Source of the DNA: Plantago ovata
Taxonomy: Eukaryota > Streptophyta > Magnoliopsida > Lamiales > Plantaginaceae
DNA: 64,000 nucleotides
Direction: 5' to 3'
Assembly (NCBI GenBank): GCA_028274465.1
Contig: CM051457.1
Span: 30,911,313 to 30,975,312, forward strand
This document shows, one piece after another, positions 33,659 through 46,229 of this stretch. Each line of letters opens with the position of its first letter. The stretch's first letter is position 1. A program made the translations under genes and the position numbers. Below the pieces are notes generated by a model that searched no databases, had not been told where the DNA came from, and saw only the letters and a program-made list of their open reading frames with translations.

Positions 33659-36590
33659 ATTTCATAATCTACATGAGCATGGGATGTTTGTAATATACAA
33701 GATCATTTCTTTTTTTGTCTGTTTTTCAGGACAAAATAGGTTTTTTTTATTTTCATTTATATGCTTTCAGTTTGGTACGGCCTAAATTACTGAAAATCTT
33801 GTTGAACTAGAAACAACTCTAGTCAAATGTTCGATTTCATTTCTTTGAACAAAAAAACGATAAGCACACCTGGTGTTTTATTTAAATCGTGCTCATTCAT
33901 GTTTTCATACTGAATTTCTCCCAAACCAACTTTCTAGATTAGTTTTCCTGCCATTTCAAACAGTTCATAATTACTTTACTGGTGGCTGCAGGAAGCTTTC
34001 TATGAGATTTCCGATATTAATCACCTATTGATGTGCTTCTAACTGGCGAACCATATGACCTACGTGTGCCACTGTAAGCCCTGCTTGCTTATACTAATAT
34101 CTTGTAGAATTTAACTTTTTTTTTTTTGCCGGATGTTCACAGTTTTCTTGGTATGATCATGGAACTTCAGTCATATTGCTAAGTCTGTTGTTTGTACTAG
34201 AATCTACCTATTTCCGGTTTGCTCGTGTTCACTTTGTTGAACTTTGGTATTTAATGCCATATCCTATATCCTAGTTTATGTCATTCTAAGTCATTGACAT
34301 GCTTGATCAGATGATTTGTATATGTATCAGTTCTTCTGCTAGAAGTATTTTCATTTTCTGTTATTAGCAACTGAATTGGATTGTTAATGACTTTATAAAT
34401 AGAAAAAATGTCAATCAGTAGGAAATTTCCATATGACTTTTCAGGCTTAAAGAAAATTCTGCATAGGATGCAGAATATCCTGGTTTGCTGCTAGTTTCTT
34501 CGCTGTTCCTATTTCTTGAGTCCACGTACGTTGATAATTCTTGATTATTTCCATAGGCTAGTAGCACATCACCTGCAAGATCCCTGATTGAATACTAAAT
34601 TTAGATCTATGTTATTGTTGTGAGGTAATTCAATGCACAATATGTATAATTGACACACCTATGATAGATGCAAAAAGAATTAGAAAGAGATTTGTGGAAT
34701 GAAATCTAAATTCAGAATCATAGTAATCAAGTAAATAGTAAAAAAGAAACCAATGTACTATTATTAGAAATTCAAACTGATTTAGAAAATGCAAAAGCGT
34801 AATATGTTGAAATGCCTAAAAGATGATTTCATATAAAAATGGTTTGCAAATCTTCTACTAGTATAATTTGTATACAATAGAGTTGATGCCATGATAAAAA
34901 CTTCACCAATAAATTAGCTGGTTGGTTGCTGTGCTTGCTGTAGAACGGTTCCCTGGACATGAGTATAGCTTGTTCGCAGACTTGTACGTTCTGGATATTT
35001 TCTTACAGAGGGGAGATGTTCTCAATGCGTGAAGTACTGATATTAATCTGGAAACTTGTTCAATCGATCATTTTTTGTTCACTTCTGCTTTCGGCTTTCC
35101 GCAAACTAGGATATAAAATCTAAAAATACAAATTAGGGTACTTATGAAGAAAGATATTGATTTTGAAATTCTTTGGAAAACCCTGCATGGATCAAAATTT
35201 CAATTTTAGGATTCTTGAAAATGTAAGCTGTTTTCCGTAATTTGGAAACATCACATTATATGTCACACTAATGAATAAATTTACTTCACATTCCTATATA
35301 ACTGAAAAATATAGATAATTTAATATTTTTTCCATTTCGCTAATATTTTAAATCATAAAATGTTTTGATTACTAAATGAAAAATACAAACTTAAGATTCT
35401 TTTCATTTGAGTTAAATATGGGCATATTATATATGAAATAAAGAATGGTCAAAGTTGCAAGGTCAGGAACGCATAAATATTTTTGATGGTTTATGACATT
35501 GGGAAGGAACTTCTACCAAACAAGAAAGAAAACATGATGGGAACTATTAAAATGGAATATATAAAATAACAATATAATAATATTAGTAATAAACAAAAAT
35601 CATTACAAATTATTTATGTTTCAATTTAGATATTTCCTTCTAATATACCTCGATTCTATTCGGTCTTACAAAACTTTACTCACTTTATTTGTGTAGGTGT
35701 CACATAAAATTTTAGTAATTTTGTATCTCACAATATACATCGATTCTACTCGACATTATTTATTACAACAATATTATAAATTTGTCATTACAATTCAATT
35801 TAACAACTAATTTTCAATTAAAAAATACCTACCCCATTTTTTAAATTTTCTTTATTATTTTATTGTACTTTCTTAAAGTGCAGGGTAATTGTAATTGTAA
35901 TGACTAAGTTTTCCAGAACCAGGAGAATAGTATATATATTCCACTCTAAATTACTCCCTTGGTTTTAAAAAATTATTTACGTTTGATTTTAAAATGATTT
36001 TGTGTGTGGTTTGTATAATGTGTAGTATGATGTTTAATTTATTGTGTAAAATAAGTTAGACAGGTGTTTAATTGACCTAGTTGGTCGGTTATATAATCCA
36101 CATATGACATCAGTTTTATACAAAAATTTTGTAAAATTGGTTTTTATTTTTCTATTATTATCTTTTATCAATTTATAAAATGCAGTGGTACGTAGATATA
36201 TGTAATGTAATTTAAATCGTTTCTTTATCAAAATAATTAATTTATTATTTATATTTCTAAGAATTATTTTAGACCATAGGATGGAGATGGACCGATGGAG
36301 TATATATGCGCCGACTCACGGGGGGAATAACATCGCTATCAAAATATGTTACAGTTGAACGCTTTTGACATCTGATTCTATATTCTTTCAGGATAACACA
36401 TAACCAATCCATAGTACATAAAAAGGTACACACATAATCCTGACATATTTCTATTTTTGCATTATTCCATTAAATTTAAATCAATATAAAAGGGACATTT
36501 TAATTTTTAATAGACAAAAATAGTATAGGAAATATAATAATAATAACAATAAAAATAATAATAAACTGGAGAGTCACATTAATTCTAGTA
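33659..36590. other. Intergenic between copia element and GS1 gene
   Basis: No ORF with a recognisable domain was found. The first about 1 kb has a gene-like base composition and may be the 3' flank of the NLR locus separated by the copia insertion, which is a guess. A MITE lies at 35954-36300. Confidence 0.4.
35954..36300. mobile_element. Stowaway-like MITE, diverged
   Basis: TA-flanked. Ends CTCCCTTGGTTTTAAAAAAT and CTCCATCGGTCC (read inward). Inverted similarity is partial inside. Confidence 0.55.
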
Positions 36591-36610
36591 TCCTTTTACT
36601 GTACCATCTC

Positions 36611-36618
36611 TATTTAAA
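36611..36618 (+). promoter_or_regulatory. TATA-like box of GS1
   Basis: TATTTAAA, 86 bases upstream of the ATG, followed by a CT-rich leader. Confidence 0.5.
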
Positions 36619-36703
36619 GAGAGTCAGTCTCCTCTTTTTCTGCAATCACCGCATTCTCATTTCATCTTTCAATTCAATATCATCAGATACATACACAGCA
36701 AAC

Positions 36704-39594
36704 ATGTCTTCTCTGATTTCAGATCTCGTTAACCTCAATCTCTCCGGTACCACCAAAAAGATCATCGCTGAATATGTCTGGTAAGCTCCTTCTTATCTCT
36801 TCATTTATTTTCTCAAAAAAAAAAAAAAAAAAGCTCTATTTCTTTCATCGTAATTCCGTGTTATATTTTTTGTACCGTGTCATTGTTTTGATTATGTATT
36901 GTTGGTCGCAATTTTACAATCTCCTGATCTGTAAATTGCTGAAAATTGATATTACTGTTAGTTTCACTTTCTGGTGTTGTTATTAGCTTATGAATATTAT
37001 CAGGTCTCGTGTATGTAATTTTCGTTTTGTAATTTGTAAATGTTTACCTATTTATCTCACTTTATCAATATTATATGCTGACTCTAACATTTACATGCCT
37101 TTAGTGAAATCTGATTTGCCTTTTGTGTTGCTTTCACGCCTCTATTTCTTTTTTCTGCATAGTATTTACACGAAATTGTTTGGTTGTTGATTAATTTTAA
37201 TTAGTATCTCATTTTTATTTTTATTGTGATGGTTAGTTTTGAGTTTCATTAGCTAAGTTCTTTTGGAAGATAAGACAAGGAATCTGATGAATTAAGGTTG
37301 ATGGACCTGTGGGTCACTTATTTGTGCTTTCCATTTGGACAACATTTCTAGATCTTATGAAAGTTCTGGTCCCAGTTATTTTTTAAGCCTCTTGTCTCTT
37401 TATTCCAATAAAGAAAATTGGTGAACGTTTGCTAACACAACAACTGCAACATTGAATATTTTTACAGGATTGGTGGTTCTGGAATTGACATTAGGAGTAA
37501 AGCAAGGGTATGTGACTCCACAATTTGCGATAATATGAGTTTCTATTTGTGTTTAACTTTATTGATATAAACTACTTGTATTGTTTCATATCTTTACAGA
37601 CTCTCCCTGAACCTGTGGATGACCCTTCCAAGCTTCCAAAGTGGAACTATGATGGCTCTAGTACTGGACAAGCTCCGGGAGATGACAGTGAAGTTATCTT
37701 ATAGTATGGGCACATAAAATTTTCTCAATTTCCTGTTAATGTCCTTTCCTAGAATGTTACAGTCTTACAGACACTAATTTCAACTATTTTGCATATGCAA
37801 AAGCCCCCAGGCAATTTTCAAAGATCCATTCAGGAAGGGAGATAACATCCTGGTAAGTCCATCTCAATATCTCCGGAGTTTTAGTGCATACATAATTCTG
37901 GACTTTATATTGTGCAATGTTCCTTATAATTTTCTTGCATCTTGTAGGTGATGTGTGATGCGTACACTCCAGCCGGGGAGCCAATTCCAACAAACAAGAG
38001 GTTTGCGGCTGCCAAGATCTTTAGCAATCCTGAAGTTGCCAAGGAAGAGCCATGGTATGGTATTGAGCAAGAATACACCCTCTTGCAGAAGGATGTTAAG
38101 TGGCCCATCGGGTGGCCCAAGGGAGGTTATCCTGGTCCTCAGGTGATTATTGCTTACACATATATCTCTTTTTAGAACTACTCAGGATGTTGAACTAGTG
38201 TAACTTACTGCTGGCGATGATGGATAAATATAAAGCTTCAAGCGTTTTGCTCGGTTTACCTTTCTGTATATTTGGATAATGATGACTCTGTCTTGTATTC
38301 TTCCTAGGGGCCATACTACTGCGGAGTTGGAGCAGATAAGGCTTTTGGACGTGACATTGTTGATGCCCACTACAAGGCTTGCCTGTATGCTGGTATCAAC
38401 ATAAGCGGCATCAACGGAGAAGTGATGCCTGGACAGGTAGAATTATTGCTTCCGACGTCGTTTCTTATCATGGCTAATTTCTTTCTGATATTATGTCTAA
38501 CGTTTTGGAGTTATTTTGTTGTATGATTATCAGTGGGAATTCCAAGTTGGACCTGTTGTTGGCATCGCAGCTGGTGATCAGGTGTGGATTGCTCGCTTCA
38601 TATTAGAGGTAATATTTTGTTGAAACTTGAATATCGTTTGGAAGATAACACTGAAAAATTTGGTCTAAGAAATTTAATCGTGTTGACAGAGGATCACCGA
38701 GTTGGCCGGGGTTGTGCTCACATTTGATCCCAAACCTATTGAGGTAAACATATCATGATGGTTGTTGCTCATTGATATGTATCTACTATTGTCTATTGCA
38801 TTGAACAACAGAGAACATGTTTCTGGTGTAGTTGTAGTTTGTGATTTGCTTTGCAGTTCTGCTTGGTCAAAGTGATGTGTCTTGCCACCTCTGTTACAAC
38901 AAAATGCAAAATTTTAATTGCACTAACATCAAATTTGTAATTCTGTTGCTTTTCAATCACCAGGGTGACTGGAATGGTGCTGGTGCTCATTGTAACTACA
39001 GGTGATTTTCTCAGTTCTTTGGCCATGATCAAAATTTGTGTTTATCAGTTTTGTCATGTCACTAACTCCCATCCAAACAAATGCACTCTTAGCACCAAGT
39101 CAATGAGAAGTGATGGAGGCTTTGAAATCATTAAGAAGGCCATTGAAAAGCTTGGCAACAGGCACAAGGAACATATTGCTGCTTATGGCGAGGGCAATGA
39201 ACGCCGTCTTACTGGCAAGCACGAAACCGCTGACATCAGCTCCTTTAAATGGGTAAAATCATCTTCTTAGCCTCTTTAACAGAAAATTTCCTTTTAAATT
39301 AGTGTAGTCAACAATAAGCTTCATGGTAAACCTCTTTCCGAGAGAGTCCCTTGTGTAAGATTTGGAAAACAAAATAAAAAAATCAAACACACTATACTTG
39401 ATCAACGATTGGGTATTCATTTCTTTACATGTCTTTTACAGGGCGTTGCTAACCGTGGTGCATCAGTCCGTGTTGGTCGTGAGACTGAGAGAGAGGGCAA
39501 AGGATACTTTGAGGACAGGAGGCCTGCTTCCAACATGGACCCGTACATCGTCACCTCAATGATTGCAGAGACCACCATTCTTGGGAAGCAGTGA
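36704..39594 (+). CDS. GS1: Cytosolic glutamine synthetase (GS1)
   Basis: Catalyses ATP-dependent ligation of ammonium to glutamate, the main cytosolic ammonium-assimilation step. Eleven exons: 36704-36780, 37468-37507, 37600-37703, 37804-37852, 37948-38142, 38308-38436, 38534-38608, 38690-38743, 38964-39001, 39093-39252 and 39442-39594. They sum to 357 codons plus stop, the family length. Seen: N-terminal [14 protein letters not shown] without a plastid transit peptide; the beta-grasp [13 protein letters not shown]; catalytic [26 protein letters not shown]; the ATP-site block [28 protein letters not shown]; and the Arg-containing [11 protein letters not shown]. The C-terminus lacks the extension typical of chloroplast GS2. 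All borders are GT-AG and the reading frame is open throughout, so the gene looks functional. Confidence 0.96.
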
Positions 39595-40055
39595 TTTAGT
39601 AACGTCTACTACTGCGTTGTTACTTTTTGTTATTTTGACTATATATCAATTCATCCTCCTCCTGCCTTATGGATGTGATGAGTCTATTTCATCATTCTAG
39701 TACTAGATAGAGTCTATTACTATTAGACTCTTAGGATCTTATTAGTAATAAATATACTGAGGGTTTGCTGTTCCCTTCTATAGAAATTTATGCAAAGGTT
39801 TGCTTCTATATTTGCATTCTCTATGCTGATCCAGTTAATGTTTTAGCTAGTTTTGAGACATTACTGTTATGAAGTTTCAACTATAGTAAATAGCAGAATG
39901 AAACAAATAGGTACATATAAAGCCCAGAGTAAGGCAAATTCTAAATACTCTAGAAGTTTGTTTCTTTAGATGCAAAACTTTTCATGAATAAACAAGACTT
40001 GGCTACTCAAATAGCAGTGTTGGGAAGCTGAATGCACCATGAGGAAGATTACAAC
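39595..40055. other. 3' region between convergent GS1 and next gene
   Basis: Probable 3' UTRs of GS1 (plus) and of the following minus-strand gene. No other feature. Confidence 0.5.
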
Positions 40056-40183
40056 CTGTCTTTAGGTTATACATGACCGACTGCTGCTCGTATCCTGCTG
40101 AATATACGTTCCACAGGAGCTGTCTTTAGGTTATACATGACCGACTGCTGCTCGTATCCTGCTGAATATACGTTCCACAGGAA
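40056..40183. repeat. 64-bp tandem duplication at a gene's 3' end
   Basis: Two copies, 40056-40119 and 40120-40183, starting CTGTCTTTAGGTTATACATG. The right-hand copy encodes the last residues and stop codon of the minus-strand gene; the left-hand copy now lies in its 3' UTR. Confidence 0.9.
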
Positions 40184-42066
40184 CACAGCTCCCTGTTGAT
40201 GCTTGCTTGAACTTGATTTGGTTCTTGCACTTCTCAAGTAACTGCTCCTTCATCCCCAAACTGTTTTTAGTCGTCCCACCACCTGGTTTGTTCCCATAAA
40301 CTGTGTTAGTGATGTAGCATACTGGAGTCCTAGCCCTTTTAGCAGTTTTCGAAACAAGCGGAGTAATCTTTCCCCCATTGTCATCCCATAACTTCGCAGC
40401 AGGCAATGCCTTTCTAGGAGTCGAAGTTCCATGGCAGTCACTCACTACTTCAATTTCTATTGGATATCCCATAACTGCATGACCATCCAGTTTACTGGTT
40501 AAACAGACAAAAGGGACATTTTTTCTTTTGAGTTCTGGATTGGTAGTTAAATGCACCTCGAGTAGTCCTGTTTCATCACAGAGTTCCTCAGCTCGAAAAG
40601 ACAAGAATTTTCCATTTCCCAGGTTTAACTCCAAACCATATCTCTGAGGATCTTCTGCCTCTGCATTAAGATTCCGTTTGTTACTTATTCCAGGATGTCC
40701 ATTTCGGGACCCGGTTTTTCTTCTCTTGTATGTGATGAAAGGAACAGTTTTCAGCATCAGTTTCTTTCCCTGAGAAGCACCTGCATAATGTATCCCAAGT
40801 TAGGGGGATATTGGAGGAGAACTTGTTTATGATCAAACCATATAATTTTCTCTAACCTACCTTACATATAAGCATGGAGATAAACTGTTTTTCTGTTCAG
40901 GACTTTAAGACAGGAAAACAAACTTTCTACATTTCTTGAACAGCCTACTTTTGGGTGGGATAGAAGCTAAGTTAGGTCTCTCTGTCTCACTCTCACTCTC
41001 ATCTCACTATTTCCTTTATTAGCAATTCAATCATATTGTTTCCTTTGATTCTTGTCCGTGGTTATATACCAAATGTTCTATTGAGTCCGGGGAAGGTACT
41101 TATATTAGGCCAAAATCACATGCGGATAAAACATAAGCTGCATCACTAAGCTTATAGTGTAATCTCAAGAATGAGAAGTTATCATACCTGAAATTTGGGA
41201 TGCTTCATCTCTCTCTGGATCTTCAGAATCAGTAGAAGAAGAATCACAGTCTGTAGACATAGAAGAAACAGAATCCACATTAGAAAGCTTAACCATAAAG
41301 TCTAAGCCCTTGTATACAGTACAGAATTTTGTTAAAGGAACTCGAATGCATAACCCGAATAAGGAAATTTACTTCTCTTTTCTCCATAGACAGTTCTTAT
41401 CTATGCTTATCCATTTCTAACATAGTACTGACCATATTTAGTGACTGTAAAGATGATGAAACATTGATGATCACACACACTAAGAAAGGCCTTGTTTAAG
41501 ACCATATTTAGGCCTTGAAACATATCCAGCACACAATCTTGGACATGAAAGCTCAAATACCCTTCTAAACAAGTTGAAACAATTCCATAGCTGATTACCT
41601 GATCTAATGAGTGTCATGTGGCGAGAATCCCCTTTGCTCCTGCAAACACGCCTGCTGATAAACAATAACAAAACTGAGAAAGCCAGCTGCTAAAGTAAAC
41701 AAACAGAACAGAGCTTAAAGCAGAATAGATAAACATCATCACACAGCTAAGATAATCCGGGTTGTAAGATAAGAGACCAATAACATCCAAGTTTTTCAAC
41801 ATCACTTGTCTTTCTACACTATCCTATTGAAGAAATTGGGCAAAAGAATAAACAGCTAGCTCAACACAAATCAGAGACATTCATATTACAAATCTTGCAA
41901 CATTTATTTCAAGAAAGCACAGAATTCCAAGTTACAGAAACTAAAAGAACCCACCATTAGTCTCATACAAGCAAACCCATAAAAACCCACAAACAATATT
42001 ATGAAATACAGGAACTTACAAACAAGAATCCTCAGCAGACTTTTCTTGATTGATAATGTCTTCCAT
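40131..42066 (-). CDS. Uncharacterised nuclear-type protein, 287 aa
   Basis: Four exons on the minus strand (42066-42020, 41651-41599, 41301-41188, 40780-40131) with GT-AG borders and matching phase. The start is the first ATG, in MEDIINQEKSAEDSC. The protein has an acidic Ser-rich stretch (SSSTDSEDPERDE), basic clusters that could be nuclear localisation signals (YKRRK, KRAR), a folded-looking middle (ELNLGNGKFLSFRAEELCDE and VMGYPIEIEVV) and a C-terminal SCVPVERIFSRIRAAVG. The last motif reminds me of the C-termini of some plant PWWP/Tudor-type proteins, but I cannot confirm that and no PWWP domain is visible here. Function unknown. Confidence 0.7.
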
Positions 42067-43166
42067 ATTTCTTCTCAACTCCTTGAGTTTTCTTTGTGAA
42101 TTTATTTGAATGGATTGGCTATGACTTGTGAACTGGGGCAAGTAAAGGGTTTGTCTCTATCCAACTTTTTTTTTTTTTTGCCTGGGGTTTTTGGTTAGTT
42201 GAGGGTTTAAGTGCAGGAGCAGAGTGCACAGAGACAGTACGATCGCCCAATGGCGGGGTTGCTACCAGCTTTTCAAATGTACGGACCTTTTTGCTTTTTG
42301 TCTCATACTCCTATGTGCTTTTTTAACAAAGGTCAATTTAATTAGTACTACTACACATTTTCACCTCAAGTTGTGTAATACGAGTAATGTCGAAAAAATA
42401 GGATGGAATAAAGAAATCATAGTATCATAGAAAAAAGTGAAATTGCATACTGTATTATTTTAACCTTGTGAATCCACAGTTAAGTACCATTTGATTGTGT
42501 TGTGCACGAGATAAATTCAAGTTACGTGTAAACTACGTGAATTAATAACGAAGCAAGAAGAGGATAGTATTCTATTTAATCAATTAAGCTTTAAGTGAAA
42601 TATATATAGTACCTATATACTTCTATGAAAACATTTTTCTAGATATTTAATAGAGGGAAGAACTAGCCAAGATTGATCATAATCCTAGTTGACAATTGAG
42701 TATGCTAGCCTACTGGGGTTGTGCAATAGATCATATTTTATCCAATCCAAGATGTTTCACATAGGAATATATAGGGGAGATCGTGGTTGAGGTATTAATT
42801 GCCCGCTATACACCATATGATTAGATTAATTATGGTTGCTGGTAATCCCATGGGTATCATATTTTATCCGATCCAATCGGTTTCATTGGATATTGATGAG
42901 ATCGTGACTAAGCTATTGTCGACTCTATACACCAGATGATTATGGTTGATTTTGGTGGTAAACCTGATTCCATGGGTACTCTATCTTTTTTAAGAATGTT
43001 TTTTTTTTTCTTTTCATACCGTACTTCATCATTGATGAAAATATAGAGAGATTTGAGTTAGTTTATAAGTTCATCATCACATAGAAATCTAAAAGTACAT
43101 GATATGACGGAGTTATAAGGTGGTCGAATGGTAAGGTGGAGCAGATCATCTACCCCTTCTTATACC
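42067..43166. other. Intergenic with a diverged direct repeat
   Basis: Positions 42067-42240 are the likely promoter of the minus-strand gene. A diverged direct repeat of about 125 bp, beginning ATCATATTTTATCC and ending CCATGGGT, lies at about 42729-42854 and 42857-42978. No gene. Confidence 0.5.
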
Positions 43167-43906
43167 CAGGGGCGAGCCCAGTAAGGAGCAAGGGGCAGCA
43201 GTTGCTGCCCCTGGATTTTCAACGTGAAAGTACTACTATACCCTCTTTACGCAATTTAAAATAGATACATAACTCTTTATTTTATTTAAATTATTCTTCC
43301 GTAGCCTTATGGTCAGGCAAAAGCACCTAAAACTTCAGTTTTTGACACTCCGGCAGCTCTTAATATTTCCTTTTTATTTAGTTTTGATTCTGTACTACCA
43401 TTTATTCAGTTTCCATTTTCTTACATTCTTGATTTAGTCCAATTTTTAGCCCATTTTATTTTCTTCTTTCTAACTTTCTATTTTACTAATCACTTCTTTA
43501 CATTATATCTGGTATTATATTTTTCATTTCAACTTTTCCTTTTCATTTTACTTGTGTTTAACTTTTATTTTCTTTTTACTAATTTTTTTTTTGTTCAATG
43601 TTATTTTTATTTCCAGTTTTCCTACCTTCAAATTAGATGTATATATTTTAAAAAACGTACGTAACTCTTATATTAATTTATTCATTTTCAACATATTATT
43701 GTTTAACATACAGTAGTATACATTTAAAGGTGAAACATATGATTTTGAATTTGTTTAGTTTAAGAAATTAAAAATATTGATTTTACACAAAACTTACAAA
43801 AATAAAATTTTAATTGTCTTTATTAAATAAAAAATTTAGAAAAAATCTTAGTTTACAAAACAAACGTTTCTTGCTCCCCTGACATAAAATTCTGCGTTCG
43901 CCTCTG
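43167..43906. mobile_element. hAT-type non-autonomous element
   Basis: The ends are CAGGGGCGAGCCCAG and CAGAGGCGAACGCAG, an inverted repeat of about 15 bp, with further matching GGAGC sequence inside. The flanks are CTTATACC (43159-43166) and CTTATATC (43907-43914), an 8-bp target duplication with one mismatch. The interior is AT-rich and non-coding. A related element is at 63171-63465. Confidence 0.7.
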
Positions 43907-44770
43907 CTTATATCCATAATTTACTCTACTCTTTTCTTATTGGCACACATTCATCATTAACTTAACATTAAATTAACCATAGTTATGAGACCAACACAAT
44001 TCTCTCTCCAAATCTTGTATTTTTAAGAATTTACTAAGATTATTCTCTCATCATGAATTTTGCGGCAAGAGAAAATCACAGATACTCTCATTTCTACCGG
44101 CAATCATATTCATAGTCTTGGTGTCCAGAGCATCTAACTAACCAATTAATAAACTGTTTCAATTTCTCCATCATCATCCGGTGAGTTATTCATATTTAAT
44201 TTTTTATTTTTTTAATATACTTCTATATATGAATGGTTTTGGAATTACTTTCTTGATCAAGATTATAGTCTATAGTAGTAGAAATTTTAGAATTACTTCC
44301 TTTTGAAAATTATAGTAGAATTTTTATAATTACTTTGTTTGTGAAAATCCTGCAGCATAGTGTCATATTGCTACTAGTGGCCGGTAATATGTACTCCGCT
44401 ACTATTGGCAATACGTATGCTACTAGTTTTTCATCAATGTCACAGTGATCCCATTATGTTGTTGGTTAGTGATTAACCGGTAATCTCATTACGGCTTATT
44501 GTCTTATTGATGATTAACATGAGGTATAGTAGATCAAGTACACTGATTCTATGGCTTTGTGCAACATATTAAGTAAACTAGCTCTTCACGTTTTGTATTT
44601 GAGTTGTCATCTCATAGCTTTTATGGTTGATGAAGTTAATTTTGATGAATTCATACATGTTATACATGCCATATAAGATGACTCATTGTGGAGACTTTTT
44701 TTGGGGTGTAATTGGAGTTTAAAGTTCTCATGAGACTTTAAAATTATTCCAATGGAAGTTTTTTTAACTA

Positions 44771-45049
44771 CTCCTCAAATTTAGTATAATTGACATTATA
44801 GCAGTTTTGGCCAAAACATAAATAATTGACGTTTTGTAGACTCCAATGTGATGATTCCTCAAATTCAATCATCTTTCCATTATTTTATACTTCTTTACTC
44901 ATTAATTATCATAAAGTTGGGGACATTGAATTGTTTAATATTATTTTTCTCATTAACTATCAATAAAGTAGGAACATTAATATAATAATTTGACTTCCTT
45001 AAAATCTATGTAGTGCTCCAAAACGTCAATTATTAGTAATTGGAGAGAG
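44771..45049. mobile_element. Stowaway-type MITE
   Basis: TA-flanked, with ends CTCCTCAAATTTAGT and CTCTCTCCAATTACT (read inward) and matching ATAATTGAC inside. Non-coding. Confidence 0.7.
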
Positions 45050-45339
45050 TAGTAGCCTTAATTTAAGCCCCAAAATCATATATAAAATAAATACTTAATT
45101 ACAGAATAAAATAATGAAGTAGTATGTGTCATATGGACCCCAAGCCCTATTTAAACCCAACCCATTGGAGGTTTCAATTTTGGAGTTGGCTATTTTTAGG
45201 ACTTAGTATATGAATAAAATCTCAAACAATAATGAATGCTCTAATATTCTACAGTTTTGTGGTACAATTGGTCTAATTGGAATGTTATGTTGAATCTATC
45301 ATCATTGGTTGAAAATAATGTTTGTTATTACTATATATG

Positions 45340-45565
45340 ATTCGACCTTTCGGGTCAACAATACACCTGGGTTAGTTTTGGAATAGGTACGTGTTTTCTT
45401 CCTCGGCTAGCCTCCCCACTCTATTTTTCCCCACTTTATTAGGGGATTTGTTTTAGTAGTGTATGATTCGACCTTTCGGGTCTACAATACATCTAACCCT
45501 GGGTTAGTTTTGGAATAGGTACGCGTTTTCTTCCCCGGCTAGCCTCCCCACTCTATTTTCCCCAC
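45340..45565. repeat. Direct repeat of about 100 bp
   Basis: GATTCGACCTTTCGGGTC through CCCCACTTTA occurs at about 45340-45440 and again at about 45467-45569, separated by a short spacer. The second copy has small insertions. Confidence 0.8.
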
Positions 45566-46229
45566 TTTATTTTTGGTATGCTTTGTAGAGTTGTTCACTT
45601 ATTTAATTTAATGCTGTTGGAACAATTATGGTTGGTGGAAACCTTTGTGATGTAATAATGGTCATGTACCAAAAATATTAAAGAATGATTTAATAAGATT
45701 AATGAAATTCACTATATATAATCAGAAATTAAGATCAATTTTTAAGGGGGAAACATTTATATGTAAGACACAGTCTTATTTATTATACAAATATTATTTT
45801 AAACTCGAGATGTTGTACTATCTGCATAAATATTTGTACTTCAACAACCAAAGCATTTTTTACAGCCTTTTCAGAATCCCGACAAATGAGCCAGTTCATT
45901 CCACCTCATGAATTGCACTACAACTTTGTTTTTAAATAGCCTCTACGTGAACCGTGTGTACTTTAGGTAGCGCCCATTGTTTCTCACGCCACAACACTCT
46001 CTCACTCATCTTATTTCATTCTAGACGGGAGAGAGTTACGTTATAACACCTTCTATCAAATTCATTGTTCGGGGAAAGGGTTTTGCTTGCATAGATCAAT
46101 TGTGTAGCTTATCAAGTGTTTTTTTTCTCCTTGAGGTACAGTTTCAGTTCCTTTTTACATACTCAATTCAATATCAGAGTTTTTGTTTCCTTATTTTGTT
46201 TTGGACTATTTGTTTATCAGAATTGTGGA

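Larger units (their letters stand above)
43915..46229. other. Intergenic and 5' leader of the DLN-motif gene
   Basis: No ORF of note. Contains a MITE (44771-45049) and a direct repeat at about 45340-45565. From about 45970 the sequence looks like promoter and leader. A probable 5' UTR intron ends at CAG (46218-46220), nine bases before the ATG. Confidence 0.4.

Noticed and set aside
43110..43150. GGTGGTCGAATGGTAAGGTGG, resembling a tRNA A box
   Set aside because: No matching B box downstream and no poly-A or poly-T SINE tail; overlaps the flank of a hAT element.
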